Part shown: in pieces, positions 44,403 through 54,545 of the stretch
Position numbering within the stretch: the first letter of the stretch is position 1
Layout: each line of letters opens with the position of its first letter
NCBI GenBank assembly: GCA_949358305.1
Contig: OX442314.1
Location: forward strand, 9,107,060-9,171,059
Source: Strigamia acuminata
Taxonomy: Eukaryota > Arthropoda > Chilopoda > Geophilomorpha > Linotaeniidae
Direction of reading: 5' to 3'
Length of the DNA stretch: 64,000 nt
Position numbers and translations under genes: made by a program
Notes under the pieces: model-generated
What the model was told of the DNA's origin: nothing
What the model saw: only the letters and a program-made list of their open reading frames with translations
The model's database searches: none

Positions 44403-44758
44403 GTTTTCACACTATCCGTATTCCTGTCTGTGTGCACATCCTGATATAGTTGGTTTGGATAATATTTCATCTACATTTTATAGTCATTTTATTATGAAAG
44501 TCTTTCCATGCTTACTTTTAATATCCCTGTGTAAAATGCAGAGTCGATGTTAACACAGAATAAAACATAATGGTCGTGGGACAAGGCCCACTTATCTTGC
44601 CACTGATCGTTAATAAATCCGAATAAGGGTCAGCTGACTCTAATCATAAGTTTTATTGGCTTTGGATGTTTATTAATTAATAAACCTTTATCCAGAAAAG
44701 GCAAAGTCTTACGAAAGTCGTTCTCGTCACATTCTTAGCTTATCTCGCGTAGGTTATA

Positions 44759-45654
44759 CCCTGTTCGCACTACATAGTCTAGATAAAACTTGAGCTAGCT
44801 TAGCTCAATCTAGATTGAGTTTAGCCTAGTTGTTGAGCCAAACTGTTCACACTAGCACTGTTTTTGAGGCTATTCCAGACATTACTTAGCAATAAATCCA
44901 GGAATAATTAATGCAAAAAAAATGGCCGGTAAACAAGTCACGATGTTTTTGTCCACACATTTTCAAAAGCAGTGCATTGTTTTGACGAGATTAATATCAA
45001 ATGAGACTCGACTGTTGCAATTACTACAATCAAGAAGACGAAAACAACGGTATTTTCTATTTGGTTGACCACTGGTATGGAAGCCATGTTTGTTTGACCA
45101 ATAATGGCGATGCATTATGGGTACCACGACATCACAAGCTAGCTTAGAACTAGCTAATCCAGTTCCCTGAACTAGATTATTTTATCTAGTTTCAAAACTG
45201 ATATACTAGCTTAGGATAAGCTAGTTGTGTTCGCACTACATTTATACAACTAGTTATAAAGAGTTAAGCTAGCTTAATACCATGTTCGCACCAGAAAGTT
45301 TGGGCTAGCCCAAAGTTTAAATCTAGTTCTGGCCTGATGTTGGCTTAAAAAGTTCAGGCTAGAGCGTTCGCACCAAAAAGCAAAAAGCCACATATCTAGG
45401 CTAGCATGCAGCCAATAGACAATCAACTGACCAGGTTACGCATGGAATTGTGGGAAGTGACCTTGACAGTTATCTAGTTCTTTGACAATTATCTAGTTCA
45501 CACAACTGGATTAGAATTATCTAGTTTAAACATTTTTAAACTAGATAATTTTGGGCCAGATGCGTTCGCACCAAGAAAAAGAACTAGATTTAAACTTTGG
45601 GCTAGCCCAAACATTCTGGTGCGAACAAGGTATAACTCTGTAGTGCAAACGGGG
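44759..45654. mobile_element. MITE with a second MITE nested in it (outer element)
   Basis: Outer ends CCCTGTTCGCACTACATAG and CCCCGTTTGCACTACAGAG (from the right), flanked by TA at 44757-44758 and 45655-45656. The interior is rich in CTAG and AGCT palindromes. Block 1 lacks it but has an (ATTT)n run at the spot, so no clean empty site. Confidence 0.75.
45280..45630. mobile_element. Inner MITE, 351 bp
   Basis: About 54-bp inverted ends starting CC(A/T)TGTTCGCACCAGAA and containing GGGCTAGCCC, flanked by TA (45278-45279 and 45631-45632). Inserted into the outer element, so younger. The shared TGTTCGCAC start suggests the two are related. Confidence 0.8.
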
Positions 45655-45934
45655 TATTAGGTTTATCTTAGTTAACGGCGAGTAATATGGTAATATTATC
45701 TGCCAAAGGAAGAATCACACATCATAAATAAGTCATGTTTTAATATTGTCTTTATTGAGATTATTCTAAAGTTAAAGAATAAATAATTCGTGTGTTTTGA
45801 GAATTTCAAGTGTTATTGTTGAACATTCTCACATTGTAATAGTTTTAATAATTAGTAAGTTAGTTTAGTACTTTGGTATTGAAAAGTCCCTTCATGGCAA
45901 CCGTCTGTAACCTTAGTTTTAGTTTAAGATTAAT

Positions 45935-48900
45935 TTAACGAAGATTCAGGTTTACAACTGTCTTTATGAAAAGGAAATCATGTTTATTTTTTTCCACTGT
46001 GATGTAATCATTTTTATGCATGAAATCTTCTATTTCTTTGGGTTTTTTGTTGTTGTAATGATCAACTAGAAAAACATTGATGTTGATTTTATGAAAGGGA
46101 ATTGTCTTCAGCACCTGCAACTCATATCCTTCCACGTCCAGCACGAAGTAGTCGATATTCGATAAATTAGCGGCGAACAACAAGGAATAAACGGGAAAAC
46201 AGTCAGCCAGAAACGTATTAAAAGATTTCTTTTTTACCAATTTACTGTGCAATCCGTCTGAACTCAAAGGCATCTGTAAAACCCAACGATTTTCAACACC
46301 AACACAAAATATTTCATCATGCATTCAAAGTTTCAGTTTCTGCTATTTTCAGTAGCTGCATTCAAAAATTAAAATATTTTGTTTTACTTCAATTTTAAAA
46401 CAAAAATGACATCGTTTCATGTCCTATTTATTAAATTAAACTATATTAATTATTTATTTCTAATTCTAATTATATATGTATAATAAATTTATATATTTTT
46501 GAATGCAGCTAGTGTTTCTGTAAACAGAATGAACGCTAATAACAGCCAACAAAAGGTGCAAAAACAGAAAGCAGAACTAGAGTGATTTTCCAAGTGATTT
46601 CTCCAACCTGGCAGTGCTGGACTGGCTCGGCGGGTTACCGGGAGTTTCCCGGTGGCCCATGGCTGCTGTGGCCTGTCCCGACTTCATTAATTGTGGCCCA
46701 GACACCTAGATTTCCCGGCAATAAATTTGTTCCCAGTCCAGCCCTGCAACCTGGTGTTGAGTTTCACAACCAAATACAAAATGGCTCCCACAGAAAATGG
46801 ATGCCGGTGGCATATATTTTTTTCTACAACGACACTACTGATCATCCGCCCATTACTGATCGCCACCGCTGCACCAGACATTGTAAGCGATCAATGCCTT
46901 TTCCCACTCATACCTGTGTCTTGTACGCAAGGAGGTTTGTGATTTAGAATTTTAATATTAATCCCCTCCCACAAATAACCGAACCTAACCTAACCTAACA
47001 CTCATGGTCTTCGCCAAGGTAACCCGGAGACTGGTTATCCTGGTGTGGGACACATACTCACGTATAATGACAAGAGACTCCATATTGCTGGTTGTTGGCC
47101 TTTAATATCGTTGTCTAGGGGTTGGAGAAACCCGTCACCTGTTGCAGGGGTGCCAGTTAGGCACGCCGCACCGGCAACCGACCTGTCACACACAGGGCAT
47201 GAGCCCCATGGGTGACGTGGTCGGTTCAACATAACATTCATGTCGTACTTACCTACGATCCACGCAGCCACTCATGGAGGCTGCATTATGGAGAACGTCA
47301 TACTACTGAGCTTCGCCGTGGTGAATGGTGAGGAGAGCAGAGTCAGCACAAAGCAGGGTTGCCCTTGCTCACGTCAGGCTTGGTCGGTGGTCGCTGCTCC
47401 TCTCTGCCACCTCTCTCACATCTCTTCCTCATCACACCACTCAGCTCCCTCCTCCCCCCCCATACTGGGTCAGTCCACCCGCAAGGGAGGACGACCTTGG
47501 AGTCGTAGGGCGGTGTGTGACAGTGAAGCAGGTCACCGTGGGTGGCCAAGCGGTCACAACCTAACCTAACCTAACCTGTCCTAACCTAACCTAACCTAGC
47601 CTAACCTGATGATCATGCATACAACGTCTGGAGAAAATTGTGATGATCTCAAGCAATGTCTGGTGCAGCGATGGCGATCAGTAATGGGCGGATGATCGGT
47701 AGTGTCACTGTAGAAAAAAATATAAGCATGCTGGTGAAGTATAGACTACCAAAAAGTGAGTAAAAGCAAAATTTTGTTGAACGAAATCGGCCATAATTCG
47801 ATAATTGGGTCAAAATGGTGGAATTTTAATCGTAAAATTAAAAAATTAAACTGTAAGCAGAAAGAAAAGCGAAATAATCTTGCACACATTCGTAGTTCGC
47901 CATGATTTCGTCTTCTGCTTTTGCAGTTTGTAGAAACACCAAATACCATACAAACGGAAACTTTGTGTGCACCTAAAAGTGATTATAGATGGCGTTGTCA
48001 TTACTTTTGCTGATTGATTGTTAGGACTAAGACAAGCTTTCATCATGTAGGATTTACGATTCGAACGCAATAACTTGGTGAATTGAATAGGATTTGGTTC
48101 CACAAGAAGCCCCGTCCAGCCTAGGAATCGTTCAAGAAAAACGGTCGTTGAATGAGACTCCGGGTCGTATGCACCCGCTTCAAAAAAAATCCCATTGCGT
48201 TTCTATTTGATAAAAACAATTTGAATTAAGTATCAATTCACATTGCAGTTGCAATGGATCTAAGGGGAGGGCCATGGGACCATGGCTGACTCCTTTGATT
48301 TATGAGAATTGCGCCGTTAGTACCTAATCTGCCACCAGAGCGTGTCGCAAGCACATCTGGCTCTAACCAGAGGGTCTCATTGGCCAGTGTGAATGGCTCA
48401 CAATTGTGATTTTGCATTAATTTTTTTTTTAGTTTTAGTTTTTATTACATGTTAATTTTATTTTTCTAAAAAAAGAAGAAATGAAATTTCGGATCTTTAT
48501 TTATTTTTATTTTGGGTTGTAACGCGGTAAAATAGAGCGTGTGATGCGATTCCAACGCCATGTAGTGGTCAAATGTGAGTCAGCCTACCATTCTTTCTAT
48601 GGACTGTGGCCATGGCCACCTCCTTGAATAACAAAATTGTCATTTTTGAACAGAAATTTCATTTTTTAGATGAAAAATTCATTCTTAGGAGGAAAAATTC
48701 ATTTTTCGGGTGACAAATTCATTTTTCGGGTGAAAAATTCATTTTTCGAGTGAAAAATTCATTTTTCGAGTGAAAAATTCATTTTTCGAGTGAAAAATTC
48801 ATTTTTCGGGTGAAAAATTCATTTTTCGAGTGAAAAATTCATTTTTCGAGTGAAAAATTCATTTTTCGAGTGAAAAATTCATTTTTCGAGTGAAAAATTC

Positions 48901-49521
48901 ATTTTTCGGGTAAAAAATTCATTTTTCGGGTGAAAATTCATTTTTGGTATTTTCCAACCAAAATATCAAATTCTTGTTAAATTTCAATTAAAACTTCTAA
49001 ATTCCTTTTAAATTTCAAATTCAAATTTCAAAGCTTGAAAAAATTCCAAAGATTTACAAAGATACTTACTGTTTTGAACATTTTCTTACTAAAATTGGCC
49101 AATTTAACTGATTCTCTATCCAACACAAATGGATCCTCCAAATAATAGGGTAATGAATTAGGTTTAATCAAAACCTCACTCCTAATATACTGAATTAGGA
49201 GTGGGTCAAACTGCCCTCTTCCTGACATATTAAAACCATTAAATTTCATTCCCCAATCTGTTGGAGAACTACCTGAAAACAGTCCAAACCATTGCAGCTA
49301 AAAACACCACAGCCACAACTTAAACAATTTTTGTTTCCATACTTACTTGTTTGATTTTGATTAAAAATCCAACTTAGATTTTGGTCTACAATCCAAGAAT
49401 ATACCACAATGGCAACAAGAATAAATGGTGATGTTAATAGCACTATTTTTTTCATTGTTTTGCGTACACCTTTCCTCTTCACCTGAGCTAAAAGGTAAGA
49501 TTGATTGGGTTTTTCCATCAC
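45935..49521 (-). CDS. Star-like/FkbM gene E
   Basis: Exons 49347-49521, 49070-49272, 48005-48202 and 45935-46273 (175, 203, 198 and 339 nt; 304 residues). The exon 1a donor is the strong ACAA|GTAAGT, ten codons further than in A and C, giving an extra WIFNQNQT segment after the membrane helix. Stem LLIQYIRSEVLIKPN; exon 2 NGIFFEAGAYDPES..LLVEPNP; exon 3 IDYFVLDVEGYELQVLKTIPF. Intron 3 carries a TA MITE, a hAT MITE and the TTAGG-bearing element; intron 2 carries a 20-bp minisatellite. Intact parent-type copy for pseudogene F. Confidence 0.75.
46355..46509. mobile_element. TA-flanked MITE, family GCTGCATTC, block 2
   Basis: 155 bp, same place and length as 31630-31784, TA flanks at 46353-46354 and 46510-46511. 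Confidence 0.85.
46612..46746. mobile_element. hAT-type MITE, 135 bp, block 2
   Basis: CAGTGCTGGACTGG ends with CAACCTGG duplications at 46604-46611 and 46747-46754. Counterpart of 31887-32021. Confidence 0.9.
46813..47724. mobile_element. TIR element with TTAGG-bracketed module, block 2 (uninterrupted)
   Basis: 912 bp, ~70-bp inverted ends, TTAGG-type runs near 46982-46998 and 47558-47607, GC-rich module between. The empty hAT site CCTACGAT is at 47252-47259. Small open frames crossing it are shared with block 1 but show no protein character. Confidence 0.7.
48655..48950. repeat. 20-bp minisatellite in intron 2 of gene E
   Basis: About 14 units of GAAAAATTCATTTTTCGAGT and variants (CGGGT/CGAGT). 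The unit is itself partly palindromic (GAAAAAT..ATTTTTC). Confidence 0.9.
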
Positions 49522-50584
49522 AGATTCAAACTATTAGTATTCCTGTGTGTGTGCACATCCTGAAATATTTGTAATGTTCTGTTAGTTGTAGATAGTATTT
49601 CATCTATATTTTATAGTCATTTTATGAGGAAAAATTGTTTCATGTTAACTTTTAATATCTCTGTATTAGAGTCGACTCAAAGTACGATCAAGCGGTGTAA
49701 CCACGCAAGGCGCCAAGACTTCTAGGGCAAATTCAAAATGATGAGCAAAGGGGTGTGCATTCAAAGTTTCTGTTTGTATCAAGACAGACTCTCGTAGGAC
49801 TTTGTAAATGTGAATATTGATTGATTAATGAGTTTGTGTGTACTTATACTTAGGTTTAACCCTAAGATGGACAATCTCCAAAGACGACGCTTTGGTGCCC
49901 ACAATGTACCTATTTGGGTGCAAAATAATTAAATAAAAAAGGCCCGTAACTGAAGCGCTTTAGGGTAGTGCAAAAAATTGTCGCACTTGGCGCTACTGTT
50001 TTTGGCCACCCCATGCTTCGGTTTGGTTAAAAATATCAATTGTTTTGTTAAGTTTATAGACATAGTAGTGAGAACGAATTTGGAATGGAATTGAAACAGA
50101 ATTGGAACGAAATTGGAACGAAATGGAAACGTAATCGAAACGCGTAATCACTTGTGTTGGACTACTAGCGCCATACGGTGTCTGCTGGTAAAAATGGGAA
50201 GCACTAAAGTAGAAGCGCTTTTATATGGTTGGGAGAAGCCAACTTAAATTTAAGCTGGGATTTCTAAGGAGCAGAATTTTTAAAGGTGAATAAATAAATA
50301 AATAACGTACAGATCAATCCAAAATTTTTTTTAGACAAACCTTATTGCTGTGTGAACAAAGTCAGAAATTTTCAGAAAATTATATTAAACCAAAAAAAAA
50401 GTTTTCCTATTCAAGAAGAGTGTTGCACCCAAATAGGTATAGGGTTGCCAATCTGAGGGTTAAGCACAATGCGGTACGTATAACGTGGCATATAAATAGG
50501 ACTCGTCCTATGGCCATGGCTACCCACAGCTATTGATGATAAAGACGTTAAACTTCATCATTTTAAAGACAATTAAAATTTTTA
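49522..50584. other. Intergenic region upstream of gene E
   Basis: No gene seen. Contains a short degenerate repeat of GGAACGAAATT type at about 50075-50140 and AT-rich sequence. It presumably includes the gene E promoter. Confidence 0.5.
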
Positions 50585-50838
50585 AAGATTGAATTATCAT
50601 TTTTAAAAACAATTTTTCTACAGAGTCATCGCTGAATTTTGTCAAATTGTTTCCGGAATATCTATCAGTGCACATTAAATTGTGTATTTTACTCTCCAAA
50701 CTACATTAACGCGAGATGAAGTTAGAGAACTTTTAAGACCAAACTCACAATGCAGCGAAGCTTCGCCAACATGAATTAAAATACGAAATGCTAATTGGCA
50801 AATATCATTTTATTATGCCAAACTCAAACACAGAAAAA

Positions 50839-51482
50839 TCAACGATGTTTCAAAATTCCTTTCTTCGCCAAAAGATCCGCAGCCTCGTTGCCCGGATTTC
50901 CGGAATGCGCCGCCACGTATTCCTAAAAAAACAAATTCAATTTTAAAAAAAAAAAACTTAAAAATCAAATCGATTTACCCAATTTACGCGTATTCCCTTG
51001 GACGCCTCAATCAACTCCTCAAAATCCGTGCGATTTTCAACCGGCTCGCCATTAATCGTTCTCCAGCCATATTTACGCCAGCCGTCCACCCACTGAGTCA
51101 TGCCTAAAAAGTCAAAACAAAAATTAAAAAATAATTGAAAAAAAATCATATTAAGTCGCCTACTTTTTATGAGAAATTCGCTGTCGCAAATTATCGTCAT
51201 TTCAGGCAAATCTTGTTCCCCGCCTTGAACAATGGCGCGCACCGCCGCTTGAATCTCGGCCCTGTTGTTCGTTTGGCGTCCTTTCAGCGCCTCACTCACA
51301 TTTCTTCAATTAAAAAATACAGTTTACTACATTAAATTGATTAATTAACCATTTTTCACTTACCGATAATCATTCGGACCCCAATAGACTCCGATACCAG
51401 CCTTCGCGTTGTATTGACCGTTATTTTCGCAAGCGCCGTCGGTATAAACCTCGGGACCACCACTGCTTTGCCTCCTGCTCAT
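50839..51482 (-). CDS. RNase H1-like protein, intact copy
   Basis: Exons 51364-51482, 51164-51303, 50979-51103 and 50839-50922 (119, 140, 125 and 84 nt; 155 residues). All introns are GT..AG and phases agree. The protein is only the RNase H1 catalytic domain: VYTDGAC (D15), AGIGVYWGP, NNRAEI (E56), CDSEF (D80), TQWVDGWRKYGWRT, and AAHSGNPGNEAADLLA (H134, D144). So the DEDD metal site and the flexible histidine are present. It lacks the N-terminal hybrid-binding domain of standard RNase H1 and any targeting signal. Expected reaction: cleavage of RNA in RNA-DNA hybrids. It is a host-type gene, distinct from the retrotransposon RNase H domains in this window. Confidence 0.85.
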
Positions 51483-51715
51483 TATTGCTTACCCGCGCGA
51501 TACGCTCGAAATTGTAGGATGTTATGATGCAATTTTGCAAGTTTACGCAACGTTATACACCTTATTGCGACTGTGATTGGCTGTTGACCTGTCAGCAGTC
51601 ATTACGTAATGGTTACAAATGCACAATTGGAAAGTAGTTCGAAAAATACAGGTTGGGTCACTTTAAATGCATTTAGCATTAATTTCATTCGGTATTTTAT
51701 GTTTATTTCATATTT

Positions 51716-52134
51716 GGAAGTTGTTAATAATTTATTTTGAGAGTATTTTAATGGGTTTTCAACATTCATTTTAGAATTGAGCTCTTTCTCATTGGCGAGG
51801 TCGGTTATTTGTATCTTTGAGCTTGGATGCGTCACACAATAAGTGTGGTAAATTTTAAAAATTAAACAGTTGATGATTTGTTCTTGAATAAATAAATCTG
51901 ATAAAAGAAATATATCTAAAAATCTTTTACACAATTTTCATGATTAAATATCCGATAAGGTGGGACCAAATGGACACATTTCAAATGAGCACATAATTAA
52001 AAGTAGTTTCAAGTAGGCACAGACCTAAATGCGCGCACATTAAAATTAAAATTAAAATTAATCTTAAACAATTAATTAAAACAGAAGCGCACATTATTTG
52101 GATGCGTACTCTTGTATGCGCGCAAAGTATTCAA
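51716..52134. other. Centre of the palindrome
   Basis: Unpaired AT-rich spacer of about 420 bp between the arms, with no gene. It and the inner arm parts form the shared upstream region of both RNase H genes. Confidence 0.6.
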
Positions 52135-52363
52135 ATGTGAAATAAACATAAAATACACAATTAAATTAATGCTAAATGCATTTAAAGTGACCCGAGCTGT
52201 ATTTTTCGAACTACTTTCCAATTGTGCATTTGTAACCATTACGTAATGGCTGCTGACAGGTCAACAGCCAATCACAGTCGCAATAAGGTGTATAACTGCG
52301 TAAACTTGCAAAATTGCATCATAACATCCTACAATTTCGAGCGTATCGCGCGAGTAAGCAATA

Positions 52364-53014
52364 ATGAGCAGGAGGCAAAGCAGTGGTGGTCCCGAGGTTT
52401 ATACCGACGGCGCTTGCGAAAATAACGGTCAATACAACGCGAAGGCTGGTATCGGAGTCTATTGGGGTCCGAATGATTATCGGTAAGTGAAAAATGGTTA
52501 ATTAATCAATTTGATGTAGTAAACTGTATTTTTTAATTGAAGAAATGTGAGTGAGGCTCTGAAAGAACGCCAAACGAACAACAGGGCCGAGATTCAAGCG
52601 GCGGTGCGCGCCATTGTTCAAGGCGGGGAACAAGATTTGCCTGAAATGACGATAATTTGCGACAGCGAATTTCTCATAAAAAGTAGGCGACTTAATATGA
52701 TTTTTTTTTTCAATTATGTATTGATTTATTTTTTTTTAACGGTATAAGCATGACTCAGTGGGTGGACGGCTGGCGTAAATATGGCTGGAGAACGATTAAT
52801 GGCGAGCCGATTGAAAATCGCGTGGATTTTGAGGAGTTGATTGAGGCGTCCAAGGGAATACGCGTAAATTGGGTAAATTGATTTGATTTTTAAGTTTTTG
52901 TTTTTTTTTAAATTGAATTTGTTTTTTTAGGAATACGTGGCGGCGCATTCCGGAAATCCGGGCAACGAGGCTGCGGATCTTTTGGCGAAGAAAGGAATTT
53001 TGAAACATCGTTGA
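52364..53014 (+). pseudogene. RNase H1-like protein, copy with broken splice acceptor
   Basis: Exon equivalents 52364-52482, 52543-52682, 52748-52872 and 52931-53014 have the same lengths as in the minus copy and stay open, with few changes (e.g. VENRT to IENRV). But before exon 3 the acceptor TTTTTAG|GC of the other copy reads GTATAA|GC. The nearest AG lies one base further on and would put the message out of frame onto TGA. Unless a different acceptor or GC/AA use occurs, no full protein is made. Catalytic residues are otherwise all kept, so the loss may be recent. Confidence 0.65.
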
Positions 53015-53270
53015 TTTTTCTGTGTTTGAGTTTGGCTTAATAAAATGATATCTGCCAATTAGCATTTCGGTATTTTAATTTATGTTGGCGAAGCTTCGCT
53101 GCATTGTGAGTTTAGTCTTAAAAGTTCCCTAACTTCATCTCGCGTTAATGTAGTTTGAAGAGTAAAATACAGAATTTAACGTGCGCTGATAGATATTCCG
53201 GAAACAATTTGACAAAATTCAGTGCTGAATCTGTAGAAAAATTGTTTTTAAAAATAATTCAATCTTATAA

Positions 53271-54030
53271 ATTTAAATTGTAAATGGTGAAGTTTAACGT
53301 GTTCATTATGAAAAATTTATAAATATGGTCCAATGTTGTATCCAACAGAACAAAAACTAAGACATAAAGGCGCGTTCAATTTCAAATCGAAAAACCGATT
53401 CTCTCTGGCGGAAATGATGCAAAACTCATCATAATTTTTCCATAAAATAAAAGTTTCTTCGGGAAACTGAATTCTATGTGTACGAGGTAGATTTTGGGCG
53501 TTTTGTGCATTGCAAACTGCAATATAAACACATTTATATGCATAAAAGTGCCATACTGAGCTTGATATTTCATGTACTAATTAAAAATGGCTCCAAAGTG
53601 TAAATGTAAACAATGTGTTGCTGGGTTTGATATAATTGTCACATTGTTTAGATGGGTTTTAAAAATAATGAAAATACATGTGTGCACTTGTGCAACGATG
53701 AATAAATGAATGGCCTGCAATCCACATCAGTTGAAAAATGAGAGAACTTTTTTTTATTCAACTTAACAAAATAGTACCAAATTGTCTGATGTTTTCAATG
53801 TTTGTTTCTTTCTTTCATTGAAATATTAACAGAACAGTCCATAATTGTATCACTTGAAATTAAGCTTACTAGTGTGTGAAGGCACTAATCTCACTGACTT
53901 AGTACAAAGGAATATTAGAACATGGCATTTCCCTAAGAAACCAAAAGAACGCCGATTAAACAAACAATTATTTTGATAATTTCTACTCGCATGCATGTGC
54001 AGATGTTGATCTGTAGTTGCAAGATTAGTA
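53271..54030. other. Intergenic sequence, no gene seen
   Basis: AT-rich; open frames are short and without protein character. Confidence 0.5.
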
Positions 54031-54165
54031 GCTGCATTCAAAAATTAAAATAACAATTTTAGTTGAGGTGTATTTTCATTTTAACATGGAGTTAAACAGG
54101 AAATGATGTTATTTTTGGTTTAAAATTGTAGTAAAACACAAAATATTTTAGTTTTTGAATGCAGC
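54031..54165. mobile_element. TA-flanked MITE, family GCTGCATTC, third copy
   Basis: 135 bp, TIR GCTGCATTCAAAAA, flanked by TA (54029-54030 and 54166-54167). Internal sequence shorter than the other copies. Confidence 0.82.
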
Positions 54166-54545
54166 TACTGAATTTTAATGATTTTTTTTTATTTTTATAT
54201 ACAATTATGCGAACAAATCGGTTTTACAAACACCTCTATCTTCCAATTAGTTCTGATAATCGACGTTCTATTGTATCGAACTTATAATTCGGTAAAGCCG
54301 TTGGTCAGGGGAATTTATCACCTTCGATACCATAATTACATGTTTTGGTTCTTATGAAAATGCTTCTGTGCAGTGCAAGCTGCATGGTCCGCACATTGCA
54401 CTTACACAGTTTCTAATATAACTTGAAATCTAATAAACAGTATAAGAAAATTCTAGAAAAAACAAAAATAACAATTTTCATTTTCATTATTGATTTTTTT
54501 AAAAAAAAAATTAATTAAAAAAAAATCCACAAACAAAAAAAATAT

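Larger units (their letters stand above)
50585..53270. repeat. Palindromic inverted duplication with ~1.1-kb arms
   Basis: Left arm about 50585-51715 and right arm about 52135-53270 are inverted copies with small indels and substitutions. The ~420-bp centre is unpaired. Each arm contains one RNase H1-like gene, so the genes are head to head with about 880 bp between starts. Arm ends are given to within some tens of bases. Confidence 0.88.
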
